DNA of 64,000 nucleotides, taken from the NCBI RefSeq assembly GCF_009689585.1, contig NZ_AP018694.1, positions 3,611,001-3,675,000 on the forward strand, written 5' to 3'. Below the pieces are notes generated by a model. That model saw nothing but the letters and a program-made list of their open reading frames with translations. It was not told the DNA's origin and made no database searches. Both the position numbers and the translations under genes were made by a program. This DNA comes from Aquipluma nitroreducens (lineage in GTDB: Bacteria > Bacteroidota > Bacteroidia > Bacteroidales > Prolixibacteraceae). Below, one piece after another: positions 36,700 through 46,770 of this stretch (its first letter is position 1; each line of letters opens with the position of its first letter).

Positions 36700-37863
36700 T
36701 TATGCGTTTGCTTTCACTTTGGCTCTTTTTAACCGGCGTTTAATATGCCCTTCAACAACGAAATAATCGATCAGCGGAGACCAAACATTCATCAGCAGAA
36801 TGGCAAGCATCATTCCTTCAGGATAAGCCGGATTGAATATTCGAATCAGGACGACTAACACCCCGATCAAAAAACCGTAAATCCATTTCCCTTTTTCGGT
36901 ATGCGATGCAGTAACCGGATCGGTAGCCATAAAAACTGCACCAAAAGCAAAGCCACCCATAACTAAGTGATAGTAAGCCGGAAGTTCCATGTAAGCATTT
37001 AATGGCAGCAAGTTGCATAGAAATCCCATACTAAGTGTTCCGAGTACAACCGAAAGCATAATTTTCCAACTTCCGATACCGGTGAAAATTAGGATTGCAG
37101 CACCAATAAGTACGGCAATTGTTGAAGTTTCGCCAATCGAACCGGGAATGAATCCCATAAACATATCGTGGAAGGAGGCCATTTTAGACGCTGCTCCCTG
37201 TCCGATTTGGGCAAGTGGGGTAGCTCCTGAAAAGCCATCAATAGGTACTTTGTTTGGAAGATCATAAATCCATACTGAATCGCCTGACATTTGTGAGGGA
37301 TAGGCAAAGAAGAGAAACGCACGGGCAAGCAAGGCAACATTCATGATGTTATAGCCGGTACCTCCAAATATTTCTTTACCAAAAATTACTGCAAAAGCCA
37401 CTGCAAGGGCAAGCATCCAGAGTGGAATGTTTACCGGCATGATCAACGGAATCAGAATACCTGTTACCAAATATCCTTCGTTTACCTCGTGGCCACGGAT
37501 TTGAGCCGCAATAAATTCTATTCCCAGTCCAACTCCATAGGAAACTACCAGAAGTGGAATTAATTTCAGGAATCCAAAGATGAAATTATCGATTATACCT
37601 CTTTCAATACCAAATGCAAGTCCATTTTGGTAGCCGATATTCCAGCTTCCGAACAACATCGCCGGAACCAATGCCAGAATCACTACGGTCATTGTACGTT
37701 TTAGATCAATTGCATCGTGAATGTGGACTCCCGTTTGGGAAGTGTGATTGGGTGTGAACAAGAACGTTTCGATTGCACCAAAAGTCGATCCGAGTTTGGC
37801 AAACTTACCGCCGGGACTGAAAAGCGGTTTCTTTTTATCTATGTAGTTTCTGAGTGATTTCAT
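36700..37863 (-). CDS. nqrB: Na+-NQR subunit B
   Basis: A 387-aa polytopic subunit with the covalent-FMN motif FSGATPLAQIG (the acceptor is the Thr) near residue 215 and the Na+/quinone-site membrane helices. The N-terminal segment LFSPGGKFAKLGSTFGAIET is typical. Motifs and length agree with the family. Confidence 0.97.
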   Translation of the reverse strand: MKSLRNYIDKKKPLFSPGGKFAKLGSTFGAIETFLFTPNHTSQTGVHIHDAIDLKRTMTVVILALVPAMLFGSWNIGYQNGLAFGIERGIIDNFIFGFLKLIPLLVVSYGVGLGIEFIAAQIRGHEVNEGYLVTGILIPLIMPVNIPLWMLALAVAFAVIFGKEIFGGTGYNIMNVALLARAFLFFAYPSQMSGDSVWIYDLPNKVPIDGFSGATPLAQIGQGAASKMASFHDMFMGFIPGSIGETSTIAVLIGAAILIFTGIGSWKIMLSVVLGTLSMGFLCNLLPLNAYMELPAYYHLVMGGFAFGAVFMATDPVTASHTEKGKWIYGFLIGVLVVLIRIFNPAYPEGMMLAILLMNVWSPLIDYFVVEGHIKRRLKRAKVKANA

Positions 37864-37889
37864 TGATATAGTATAACTTAAATTTCTTG

Positions 37890-39245
37890 TTAATTACCCA
37901 GTTCTTTAATCATTACGCTTATTCCATCACGCAAAATCCGCTGAACTTCGATTTTTGAAGTGCAAACATATTCGCATAACGCAAGGTCTTCTTCAATAAC
38001 TTCATAAATGCCCAATTGCTCCATTTTGTCAATGTCGTTGGCAATAATGGCTTTCAATAGAAATACAGGAAGAATATCCATCGGGAGAACTTTCTCGTAT
38101 TGACCGGTAACAACATATGCCCGTTCTTCTCCGTTCAGGTTCGTGTCGGCTTTGTAAACCTTTTTTGGAGTCAACCACGAAAAGTACGATCGTGAAATAC
38201 TGAATTTATTTAATCGAGGCATTGCCCAACCTAAAAATTCAAAGTAATCACCTTCGGGAATGACAGTTATTTGCTGGTCGTAAAATCCAAGATAATCATC
38301 AGTTTCAGTTCTTTTGCCAGTCAGTACATTGCCCGAAATATACCGTTCTTTAACTTCCTGCCTGGTGGCCTTTTTCAATATTTCCGAAAGGCAAATTCCA
38401 TGAACAACTTTAATGTATTTTGGAGCAGTAACTTCGGAACCCGTAAGTGCAATGATTTTCGAGAAATCGACCTTCCCTGTTTCAAACAACCGACCGATAT
38501 ACAGAACTTCCTGCGGATTAATGGTCCAAATCAGATCGCCCTTGTTAATCGGACAAACATGATGGATTTGAATACCTACATTTCCTGCCGGATGCGGCCC
38601 GGAGAACTGGTTGATCACAATGTTTTTGATGCCCGAAAAGAAACCGTTCGCTTGATCAGGACGAATCCCGATTTGAATTTTACCATCGGTTAGTTTGGAG
38701 AGTGCATTAATCCCAGTTTGAAAAGCTGATGTCTGGCCTTCCAGAATGAATTCGTAATCAGGGGCAAGTGGAGCTGAATCGAATCCTGAGATGAAAATAT
38801 GAAGCGGCGAGCTGTCCGGTCTGGCAACAGTTCCATATGGACGTTGTTTCAAAAAGGGCCACATCCCACTAGCTTTTAATTGCTCTTTGATTTCCTCTCG
38901 CGAAAGCTTCAACGGATCGGCCTTTACAAACTCAACACAATCGTTTTTCCCATCTGCGTTGACGACAATTTCGAGTACTTTTCTTCGTTCGCCCCTGTTG
39001 ATTGCTAAAGCTTCCCCACTAACAGGAGAAGTAAATAAAATTTCCGGATTGGATTTGTCAAAAAATAAAGGCTCGCCAGCTTTTACGAGCTGTCCGGCCT
39101 TTACCAGTATTTTTGGCATGAGTCCGGGGAAGTCAGTTGGCTTAATAGCAACCTTGACTGCTGCGACATGAGTCCCCAAAACTTTTTCGGCATCCCCTTT
39201 CAAACGAATGTTTAATCCACGCTTTAAATTGATAACCTTTGACAT
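37890..39245 (-). CDS. nqrA: Na+-NQR subunit A
   Basis: A 451-aa peripheral subunit that contributes to the quinone site. The N-terminal barrel-sandwich region is recognisable (LKRGLNIRLKGDAEK), as are RPYGTVARPDSSPLHIFISG and LFLTG-like segments. It is the first gene of the operon. The 187 bases upstream, shared with the divergent plug-protein gene, are AT-rich and should hold both promoters; a TAAGTTTA near 39318 on the minus strand is a possible -7. Confidence 0.97.
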   Translation of the reverse strand: MSKVINLKRGLNIRLKGDAEKVLGTHVAAVKVAIKPTDFPGLMPKILVKAGQLVKAGEPLFFDKSNPEILFTSPVSGEALAINRGERRKVLEIVVNADGKNDCVEFVKADPLKLSREEIKEQLKASGMWPFLKQRPYGTVARPDSSPLHIFISGFDSAPLAPDYEFILEGQTSAFQTGINALSKLTDGKIQIGIRPDQANGFFSGIKNIVINQFSGPHPAGNVGIQIHHVCPINKGDLIWTINPQEVLYIGRLFETGKVDFSKIIALTGSEVTAPKYIKVVHGICLSEILKKATRQEVKERYISGNVLTGKRTETDDYLGFYDQQITVIPEGDYFEFLGWAMPRLNKFSISRSYFSWLTPKKVYKADTNLNGEERAYVVTGQYEKVLPMDILPVFLLKAIIANDIDKMEQLGIYEVIEEDLALCEYVCTSKIEVQRILRDGISVMIKELGN

Positions 39246-39432
39246 TGTTTTCCCTCGTATAGTTTAGGTTTTAAAAATAAATAAATTAAAATCTTTTCAC
39301 AATCTTTGTTTCATAAACTTATATAAATTGAAATATTTAAATAGTTGAAACCGTTTATTCTAATGGTATAATTTTTGGCCTTTTCAGGAATAACCGATTG
39401 ATTTTTGAGTAAGAACATAATTATAAACGAAG

Positions 39433-40722
39433 ATGAACTTTATGCGATTGTTGTTATTCTCTATCCTGAATTTGGTTTTGGTGCTAAATTCCAGAGCCTT
39501 AGAAAAGGTTGATGAGTTTTATTATCAGAATGCTGTTTTTCGGGAAGAAATAAAGTCCGTGCAAATGTATCGTGAAGGGAGCGAACTTTCGAATCCTGTG
39601 ATTGAACTTGGAAGCGATGTTAAACTATTGTTCAAATTTGACGATTTGGCGGAAGACGTAAAGAACTATTCGTACACTGTTATTCATTGTGATGCCAATT
39701 GGAACGAGTCTTACATTCAGCAGAACGAATATTTGTCTGGATTTCCTGATAATCAGATCACTGATTATGCCATGAGCTTTAATACGACAATTAAATTTGT
39801 TAACTACCAATTAAGTATTCCTAACGAAGATTGTAACCCAAAATACTCCGGAAATTATGCTTTAATTGTGTTCGAAAATAATAATCGAAAGAATCTGGTT
39901 CTAACACAACGATTTTATATTGTTGAGCCAAAAGTCAGGATTGAAGGGTTAGTGAAAAAAGCAACTTTCGATGTGTACAACGGAGAGAATCAGGAAGTCG
40001 ATTTTAAGGTGGTAAACCAACAGCTCAAACTTCTGAATCCACGTGAAGATATTAAAGTTGTTTTGATGCAAAACCGCCGATGGGACAATGCAATATTAAA
40101 TCTGAAACCGAATTATATTCGTGACAATGTTTTGGATTATGATTATGACAAGGAGAACGTATTTCCTGGGGGAAACGAATTTCGTTATTTCGATATACGA
40201 ACCAAACGACGTAATGGTGAAAATGTCGAAAGTGTAAAATTCATTCAACCCTATTTTCATGTTACGCTTCTTCCTGACGAAATCCGGAATAACTCCAAGT
40301 TTTTGCCTTATAAAGAAATGAATGGGAACTTTGTGATTCAAAGCCAGGATCGTGTCACCGATACCGATACCGAGTGCGATTATATGTTTGTACATTTCTA
40401 TTTGGCAATGCCAAGCCAGTTGGTTGGTGGATCGGTAAATGTGTTTGGCGCTCTTACCGGATGGAATGCCAACAAATCAAACGAAATGAAATGGAATTAT
40501 GAAGCTGCAGGATATGAATTAACTCTACTTTTAAAACAGGGTTATTACAACTATCAGTATGTTTATGTTCCTGAAGGCGCTAAAAAAGCTGATTCTGTTA
40601 ATTTAGAGGGAACATTCTTTATCACTGAAAATGAATATGAGATTTTTGCTTATTATCGCGATCAGTCGAGTCGCTATGACCGTTTGGTAGGATTTGTAAC
40701 GCTGAATTCAAGCGTAAAATAA
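39433..40722 (+). CDS. Type IX secretion system plug protein (DUF5103)
   Basis: A 429-aa protein with a signal peptide (about residues 1-22). The DUF5103 pattern follows: IKSVQMYREG, YTVIHCDANW, YLSGFPDNQITDYAMSFNT and a C-terminal CBM-like beta domain (VNVFGALTGWN ... YNYQYVYVPEG). The plug protein is known to seal the SprA/Sov translocon in the T9SS. It fits the gldD/gldE genes elsewhere in the window. It ends 8 bases from a convergent kinase gene, with no terminator visible. Confidence 0.88.
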   Translation: MNFMRLLLFSILNLVLVLNSRALEKVDEFYYQNAVFREEIKSVQMYREGSELSNPVIELGSDVKLLFKFDDLAEDVKNYSYTVIHCDANWNESYIQQNEYLSGFPDNQITDYAMSFNTTIKFVNYQLSIPNEDCNPKYSGNYALIVFENNNRKNLVLTQRFYIVEPKVRIEGLVKKATFDVYNGENQEVDFKVVNQQLKLLNPREDIKVVLMQNRRWDNAILNLKPNYIRDNVLDYDYDKENVFPGGNEFRYFDIRTKRRNGENVESVKFIQPYFHVTLLPDEIRNNSKFLPYKEMNGNFVIQSQDRVTDTDTECDYMFVHFYLAMPSQLVGGSVNVFGALTGWNANKSNEMKWNYEAAGYELTLLLKQGYYNYQYVYVPEGAKKADSVNLEGTFFITENEYEIFAYYRDQSSRYDRLVGFVTLNSSVK

Positions 40723-40730
40723 ACTTATGT

Positions 40731-42818
40731 TTATCGGACTATTTTTAGGGGGCTCTCTTCCCTGATGTATGGTATCGTAAACGAGAATGTTGAACCAACC
40801 CCTAACTTCGAATTAACGATTAACTCGCCACCAAGTAATCGTACATAGTGTTGTGCAATCGACAGTCCAAGTCCAGTTCCTTCATAGGCGCGGATGGTGC
40901 GGTTATCGAGCTGGTGAAAGCGTTCAAAAATCCGGTTCTGGTCTTTATCTGATATCCCAATGCCGGTATCTTTCACGAAAAATTCCAAATGATTTATTCC
41001 CAGAGTTCGGTATCCAAATTCAACTTCGCCTTCTTCAGTAAATTTAATTCCGTTATCGATTAGTTTCTGAAGAATGGACTGAAGCAAAATTGAATCGGTT
41101 GTTACTGCAAATTTCGGACTTGGATTTTCGCAGTTCAATTTTATCCTGATATTTTTTTTATCTTCCAGATCGTAGGTAAATTCCTTATAAAGCGAAACCA
41201 TCATATCGTTTACTCTACACAACGATTTTTTTACAACGAGCGTATTGCTTTCAATCTTTGAAAGACTGATCATGTCGTTAATTAGCGACAATAACAATCT
41301 ACCGTTGGTAAGAATTATTTCAATGAATTTGCTTTTTTCATCGTCGTCAAACTCAGGAGAACCTAACATTTTTGAAAATCCGATAATGGCGTTCATCGGT
41401 GTCCGGATTTCGTGTGAAATGTTGGCAAGGAATGCTGTTTTTAAACGGTCGGCATCTTCAGCTTTGTTTTTAGCCTCTTCCATTTTTAGCTCAGCCATTT
41501 TCCGTGTAGTTATATCGCGAGCCAACGAAACAACCGAATGATCATTCAATCGGGCAATTCGCATTTCAAACATAGCTGACGAACCTTCTACTTCCAGGGC
41601 ATATTCAATAGTTTCTATACTGTCAAATTCAATACAGTGCTGAATACAATGGAATATTTTGCTTGACATTTTTTCGGAAAAGCCAACCTCAAAAATTGAA
41701 TTCCCGATAATGTCATCAGGTTTAATTTTAAGAGCTTCGGATGCTTTGAATACGAAATCTACATAAACTCCCTCTTTATCAATGATAAAGAACAAGTCGG
41801 GAATTGCCTCCAAAAGTACCTGATAACGTAATTTGTTTTCTTCAAGCTCGTTTACCCGGTTTTCTCTTGATGTTACATCAATGAATAAGCTTATGATTTG
41901 ATTATTGGAAATTCTAAAGGTGTTAACTTCAAAATACTTGTCTAGACGCTCAAGATAAAATGAAAAATGATTTTTTTTGGAGTGAAGGTATTCCTTATTC
42001 CAGTCGAATGAGCCTCTAAATATTTTAGGAAGCACATCATCTGCCGGATTGTCTTTTAATTCGCGCGATGTTATTTTAAAAAGCCGTTCAAATGCCAGAT
42101 TCGTTCTGCGAACTTCCAGATGAGAAGGAGTTCCGAATTCATCTTTCACTATTTCGAGATGCATCATTCCCTGCGGAAGGTTTCTAATGGTTTGATTGAT
42201 TAGTTGCTCTGTATTTTCTTTTTGTTCAATTAATAAGTCAATCGTATTTTGAAACCTCCATGAAAGTAAAAGTGAAATCAGAAAATAAATGGAAAGAGTT
42301 ATAAACGGATTGGTATACAATGCATTCGATTGCCATTGAAAGTGAAATAATAAATCGATTAGTCCTGCCTGATAGGTATGAAATAGTAGAGTTATGAATG
42401 AGATTGCATAAAATATGAGCAAGTCTCTTTTCTTATCACTGAAAATAAGAAAAAACAGGAAAAATGGAATTAAAGTCCACAAGGTATTTAGTACCGATAA
42501 GTGAGTCGGTATAATTGCAAATGAGTTAGAAATAAAGAAAAAATAAGGTAAAATTGGAATCAAAAGGAAGATGTTTATAGCCCAGTTTACGCTAATGTAG
42601 CGAAGTCCATAAAATGCAACTCCAAAGAGAATGATTATTGAAACATCTCCAGCCAGGCATTCGTTAGCCGAATAGCCAATCAAGTCGAGCGTAAACATTG
42701 TCAACCCGGTCAATAACCCAAGTGCGATAAACACATGAATGCCAATGATTTTTAGAATGTCATTTTTGGCTTCAACGTTATATTGACTGGTAATTGATTT
42801 AGTTATGGCTTTTAACAT
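40731..42818 (-). CDS. PAS-domain membrane sensor histidine kinase
   Basis: A 695-aa kinase with about six membrane spans in residues 22-190, two PAS-like domains (about 205-320 and 330-445), HisKA with His469 (FLANISHEIRTPMNAI) and HATPase_c (KLIDNGIKFTEEGE, KDTGIGISDKDQ, GTGLGLSIAQHYVRLLGG). No receiver domain and no adjacent response regulator are present. The membrane domain resembles other Bacteroidota sensors; the signal is unknown. Confidence 0.9.
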   Translation of the reverse strand: MLKAITKSITSQYNVEAKNDILKIIGIHVFIALGLLTGLTMFTLDLIGYSANECLAGDVSIIILFGVAFYGLRYISVNWAINIFLLIPILPYFFFISNSFAIIPTHLSVLNTLWTLIPFFLFFLIFSDKKRDLLIFYAISFITLLFHTYQAGLIDLLFHFQWQSNALYTNPFITLSIYFLISLLLSWRFQNTIDLLIEQKENTEQLINQTIRNLPQGMMHLEIVKDEFGTPSHLEVRRTNLAFERLFKITSRELKDNPADDVLPKIFRGSFDWNKEYLHSKKNHFSFYLERLDKYFEVNTFRISNNQIISLFIDVTSRENRVNELEENKLRYQVLLEAIPDLFFIIDKEGVYVDFVFKASEALKIKPDDIIGNSIFEVGFSEKMSSKIFHCIQHCIEFDSIETIEYALEVEGSSAMFEMRIARLNDHSVVSLARDITTRKMAELKMEEAKNKAEDADRLKTAFLANISHEIRTPMNAIIGFSKMLGSPEFDDDEKSKFIEIILTNGRLLLSLINDMISLSKIESNTLVVKKSLCRVNDMMVSLYKEFTYDLEDKKNIRIKLNCENPSPKFAVTTDSILLQSILQKLIDNGIKFTEEGEVEFGYRTLGINHLEFFVKDTGIGISDKDQNRIFERFHQLDNRTIRAYEGTGLGLSIAQHYVRLLGGELIVNSKLGVGSTFSFTIPYIREESPLKIVR

Positions 42819-42997
42819 GAAATTACAAAATCATTCAACTTTTACGAGGCAATAAATATAGCAAAATTTAGATTCCAATTTTGTTTAGTGAAATTTATGC
42901 AAAAAAGGAAAGGTGATTTTTATTAGTATTTAAACTGTTCAGATAGTTTAGATTTGCCAACAAGAATTTGTAAAATGTCAATATAACACTTTATACC

Positions 42998-44635
42998 ATG
43001 TCAAAAGGATTTTTTAATATTCCGGACATTAAAAATGAACCCATTAAAAGCTACATGCCTGGGTCGCCGGAAAGAATCGAATTAAAGAAAATGCTCAATG
43101 ATTTGAGATCAGTTGAGCTTGAACTCCCAATGATTATCGGGGGTAAAGAAGTTACTACTGACCACAGGGTGCGCATTTCACCTCCTCATGATCACAAGCA
43201 TACTCTTGGTTATTATTATCAGGGAGATGCATCACATGTTCAAATGGCAATTGATACAGCCATGTTGGCACGAGATAAATGGAATAGTATGTCGTGGCAT
43301 CACCGTGCTGCGATCTTTCTGAAAGCAGCTGATCTGTTTGCCGGACCATATCGCGCTAAAATTAATGCAGCAACCATGCTGGGGCAGTCGAAGAATGCTT
43401 TTCAGGCAGAAATTGATGCTGCATGTGAGATGGCTGATTTTTTTAGATATGGGGTTCGCTGTATGACAGATATTTACAAGATGCAGCCCGAATCTGCACC
43501 TACTACCTGGAATTACAATGAATTCAGGTCGCTTGAAGGCTTCATCTTTGCACTTACACCGTTTAACTTTACTTCAATTGCAGGAAACCTTCCAGCAGCA
43601 CCGGCTATGATGGGAAATGTTGTGGTTTGGAAACCTTCGAAAACTGCTGTTTATTCTGCCGCAGTAATCATGGAAGTTTTGATGGAAGCTGGTTTACCTG
43701 ACGGTGTTATAAACCTGGTTTATGTTGGTGGGCCAACCGCTGCCGATGTCATTTTCCAATCGCCTGATTTTGGTGGGATCCATTTTACAGGTTCAACAGG
43801 AGTATTTCAGGGAATGTGGAAAACAATCGGCGAAAATATTCAGAAATATAAATCATATCCAAGAATTGTAGGCGAAACTGGCGGAAAAGATTTCATATTT
43901 GCTGATCCAACTGCTGATCCTCAGGCCGTAGCAATTGCTATGTTGCGTGGGGCGTTCGAATATCAGGGACAAAAGTGTTCTGCTGCTTCAAGAGCCTATA
44001 TTCCTCGTAGCATTTGGGACGATGTTTGCACGCGCTTTGGTAACGAGTTGGCGACCGTTAAAATGGGACCTCCTGAAGATTTTACCAATTTTATAAATGC
44101 AGTAATCGATGAATCGTCATTCGATAAATTGGCTGGTTTTATTGAACAGGCAAAAAAAGATGCCGATGCTGAAGTGCTGTTTGGTGGTAAATGTGACAAA
44201 TCGGTTGGTTATTTTATTGAACCAACAGTAATTCTGGCAAAGAAACCCGATTACATTACCATGGTTGAGGAATTGTTTGGACCAGTATTGACCATATTTG
44301 TTTACGAAGACGAAGATTTGGATCTGACGCTCAAAATTCTGGACAAAACTTCTATTTATGCATTGACTGGTGCAATCTTTTCTCAGGATCGATACAATAT
44401 TGAGCGGATTACGAAACGGCTTGAGAATGCTGCCGGTAATTTTTACATCAACGATAAACCTACAGGTGCAACTGTTGGACAGCAGCCGTTTGGCGGAGCC
44501 AGAGGTTCAGGCACGAACGATAAAGCCGGTTCGATATTTAATTTCCTTCGATGGACATCTATCCGGACGATTAAAGAAAATTTTGTATCGCCAAAGAGTT
44601 ATACTTATCCAAATTTTGCCCCGGATAAGGAATAA
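42998..44635 (+). CDS. pruA: L-glutamate gamma-semialdehyde (P5C) dehydrogenase
   Basis: A 545-aa aldehyde dehydrogenase that oxidises the product of proline dehydrogenase to glutamate with NAD+. The catalytic Cys327 is in YQGQKCSAASRAYIP, the NAD site includes FTGSTGVFQ and GETGGKDF, and the C-terminal INDKPTGATVGQQPFGGARG is the P5CDH signature. It is a separate monofunctional enzyme, not fused to PutA. It is flanked by its own terminator. Confidence 0.95.
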   Translation: MSKGFFNIPDIKNEPIKSYMPGSPERIELKKMLNDLRSVELELPMIIGGKEVTTDHRVRISPPHDHKHTLGYYYQGDASHVQMAIDTAMLARDKWNSMSWHHRAAIFLKAADLFAGPYRAKINAATMLGQSKNAFQAEIDAACEMADFFRYGVRCMTDIYKMQPESAPTTWNYNEFRSLEGFIFALTPFNFTSIAGNLPAAPAMMGNVVVWKPSKTAVYSAAVIMEVLMEAGLPDGVINLVYVGGPTAADVIFQSPDFGGIHFTGSTGVFQGMWKTIGENIQKYKSYPRIVGETGGKDFIFADPTADPQAVAIAMLRGAFEYQGQKCSAASRAYIPRSIWDDVCTRFGNELATVKMGPPEDFTNFINAVIDESSFDKLAGFIEQAKKDADAEVLFGGKCDKSVGYFIEPTVILAKKPDYITMVEELFGPVLTIFVYEDEDLDLTLKILDKTSIYALTGAIFSQDRYNIERITKRLENAAGNFYINDKPTGATVGQQPFGGARGSGTNDKAGSIFNFLRWTSIRTIKENFVSPKSYTYPNFAPDKE

Positions 44636-44650
44636 ATTAAATTTTAGAGG

Positions 44651-44685
44651 AAAAGGAGATGAATTTTTTCATCTCCTTTTTTTTT
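44651..44685 (+). terminator. Terminator of pruA
   Basis: AAAAGGAGATGAA (44651-44663) pairs perfectly with TTCATCTCCTTTT (44668-44680) across a 4-nt loop, running into a long T-run. Confidence 0.9.
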
Positions 44686-44722
44686 GTGCCGGAAAATCCT
44701 ATTTTTGTTTAAAATCATTCCA

Positions 44723-45031
44723 ATGGATGCCAAAGAATTAGTATCAAAAATTGTAAAATCGATCATTAACAAATACACGATTGTATTAGCTGCTTTCGTT
44801 GTTTGGGTTATATTTTTTGATGACAACAATTTAAGGCAACACCAAAAAAATCTTCAGGAACTTGCCATGCTTCAGGAGCAGGTTAGCTTTTATAAGCATA
44901 AAATTGAGGCTGATAAGCGTAAACTAATTGAATTGCAAACCAATGATGAGAACCTTGAAAAGTTTGCGCGCGAACAGTTTTTTATGAAAAAGGCTAATGA
45001 AGAAATCTACGTCATTGTTGAGGAAAATTAA
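44723..45031 (+). CDS. DivIC/FtsB-like septum formation protein
   Basis: A 102-aa protein with a short cytoplasmic N-terminus, one membrane span (about residues 16-33), then a coiled coil (about 38-85) and the closing REQFFMKKANEEIYVIVEE motif typical of DivIC/FtsB. Proteins of this type link FtsL and FtsQ in the divisome. I chose the ATG at 44723; an upstream frame extension overlaps the pruA terminator. Confidence 0.85.
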   Translation: MDAKELVSKIVKSIINKYTIVLAAFVVWVIFFDDNNLRQHQKNLQELAMLQEQVSFYKHKIEADKRKLIELQTNDENLEKFAREQFFMKKANEEIYVIVEEN

Positions 45032-45359
45032 AAAATTAAGACGGTTAAGTCTTTATATTATCTTCTTTTTGTCAGTTAACCACCAATTTATTTGCGGCTA
45101 TTTGCTTTCTTGATTCTTGTAATTTGTTTATATTTAGACTGTTGATTGATTTTGTCTGAAATTCATCTGTTTTTTTTGATTAAATCGGGAGTTTTACTAT
45201 ATTTCTTCAATCAAGTTTGACTATTGAAACAAGTATGCTTCTAAAATAATCTACAGGGCTGAATATTACGAATCACAATAATCACCAAAGCCTTGATTTT
45301 TTGGATGCGAGTTTCATGAGAATGTTCTGATTTATTAATCGAGACAACATTATTTTCGA
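45032..45359. other. AT-rich non-coding gap between the DivIC-like gene and yqgE
   Basis: This 328-base stretch holds no convincing ORF or RNA gene. It begins with a weak hairpin (AAGAC/GTCTT, 45038-45053) followed by T-rich sequence that may terminate the upstream gene. The rest is AT-rich and presumably holds the yqgE promoter, but I could not place both promoter elements. Confidence 0.5.
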
Positions 45360-45950
45360 ATGAAAATAAATACAAACATATTCAGGATTGAGTCCAATCA
45401 CGTTCCTCCGAAGCAAGGAAATATTTTGATTGCCGAACCTTTTTTGTCCGGAAGCTATTTTAACCGGTCGATCATAATTTTGGCAACTTGTAATAAAGAT
45501 GGTGCAGTAGGTTTTATCCTGAACAAGAAGGTTGATTTCCCAGTGGAGGATCTTTTTGTTGATTTCCCTGATTTTGATTCAGAAGTTCACATTGGAGGTC
45601 CTGTTGGTACCGATTCTATTTATTTTATCCATACTCTTGGTAATTTAATTCCTGAAAGCATCCATATTAAAGATAATCTTTATTGGGGAGGAGATTTCGA
45701 TACGCTCAAAACCCATATTAAGCTCGGTCTTGTTGATCATTCACAGGTTCGTTTCTTCTTGGGTTATTCCGGTTGGGAGGCAGGGCAGCTTGAAGAGGAA
45801 ATTAATGAGAATTCATGGCTCGTTGCCGAAACTTCAGAGGCCGATCTGATGAGTATTGATGAAAATGAGATGTGGGCTAAATCAGTACGTGCTATGGGCG
45901 GTAAATATACCATGTGGGAAAACTTTCCTGAGAATCCTTCGCTTAACTGA
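45360..45950 (+). CDS. YqgE/AlgH family protein (DUF179)
   Basis: A 196-aa protein with the DUF179 signature: GNILIAEPFL, FNRSIIILATCNKDGAVGFILNK, HIGGPVGTDSIYFIH and RFFLGYSGWEAGQLEEEI. The function of the family is not known; it is widespread and cytosolic. It converges with and overlaps the end of the class IV aminotransferase-like gene by 8 bases. Confidence 0.93.
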   Translation: MKINTNIFRIESNHVPPKQGNILIAEPFLSGSYFNRSIIILATCNKDGAVGFILNKKVDFPVEDLFVDFPDFDSEVHIGGPVGTDSIYFIHTLGNLIPESIHIKDNLYWGGDFDTLKTHIKLGLVDHSQVRFFLGYSGWEAGQLEEEINENSWLVAETSEADLMSIDENEMWAKSVRAMGGKYTMWENFPENPSLN

Positions 45951-46770
45951 AAATGAGCTGATTGAATAAGTCTGTTATTCTTCGGATTGTATGATTGAAA
46001 TACCGTTTATTTTCGAAGCCAATCACCCAACGTATTCCTTTTATCGAGTTTACAATTAATAATTCGTCAGCCTCGTAGAGATCCGATTTTGTGATCCCTT
46101 CATTTTCGGCATAATCAAGCTTTAGTTTCTTGAAAACATCGAGCATGAGTGGTTTTGTAATATCCTGATAAGCGCCTTGTTCACTTCCAGCACCTTTGGC
46201 CGTTTTACCTTTAATCAGGTACATGTTCGACTCATAAGTTTCAATAATCTGATCAGATGTGTTGACCAGCAAAAGCTCATCGGTAGTTGATTCCTTCTGG
46301 TGACTTTTTGCAATGTCCCAAAAAATTTCTGAACCTAAAGACAGGTGCGAAAGTGTTGAAATTGATTTCTTTATTGGTTCGAAAATTTCAGTATATAAGC
46401 CTTTTTCATTCAACTCATAGCCAACCTGATCTGTTTTTTCTGATTGTATCGTGAATTGAATTTTTTGTCCTGAAAATCTGAGCGTTAGTGTAAGAATGGC
46501 ACCTAGGTAGTGCTTGTTTTTTGTAAGTGTTCGCTCCAGTTGTCGCCTCAAAGCAGAACCATCATTTTCAGTGAACTCCGGGAATGATTGGTTGTAAAGG
46601 AAAAGCTTGAATCGGATCGAGTCAAGTGTTTCTTTGAAAAATGGGAAAGTGGTCCGGATTGCCCTGATTTTTTCCGTGAAATGGATTGCGTCTGATTCAA
46701 CCAGCGAAATCTGATATTCTTCCGTGGACACAAACGTTCCGTCAACTAAAATGTATTTGCCTTTGCTCAT
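45943..46770 (-). CDS. Class IV aminotransferase-like protein lacking the PLP lysine
   Basis: A 275-aa protein with the fold-type IV pattern of PabC/IlvE: an N-terminal KYILVDGTFVS, then LLLVNTSDQIIETYESNMYLIKG, the counterpart of the LLLN-G-VAEG-SNLF motif, and YQDITKPLMLDVFKKL near the C-terminus. In Bacteroidota homologues the PLP lysine sits in a SNLKSA-like motif; the aligned stretch here is SHLSLGSEIF with Ser144 at that place. It may be inactive or repurposed. It overlaps the gmhB-like gene by four bases at its start. Confidence 0.75.
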   Translation of the reverse strand: MSKGKYILVDGTFVSTEEYQISLVESDAIHFTEKIRAIRTTFPFFKETLDSIRFKLFLYNQSFPEFTENDGSALRRQLERTLTKNKHYLGAILTLTLRFSGQKIQFTIQSEKTDQVGYELNEKGLYTEIFEPIKKSISTLSHLSLGSEIFWDIAKSHQKESTTDELLLVNTSDQIIETYESNMYLIKGKTAKGAGSEQGAYQDITKPLMLDVFKKLKLDYAENEGITKSDLYEADELLIVNSIKGIRWVIGFENKRYFNHTIRRITDLFNQLIFS

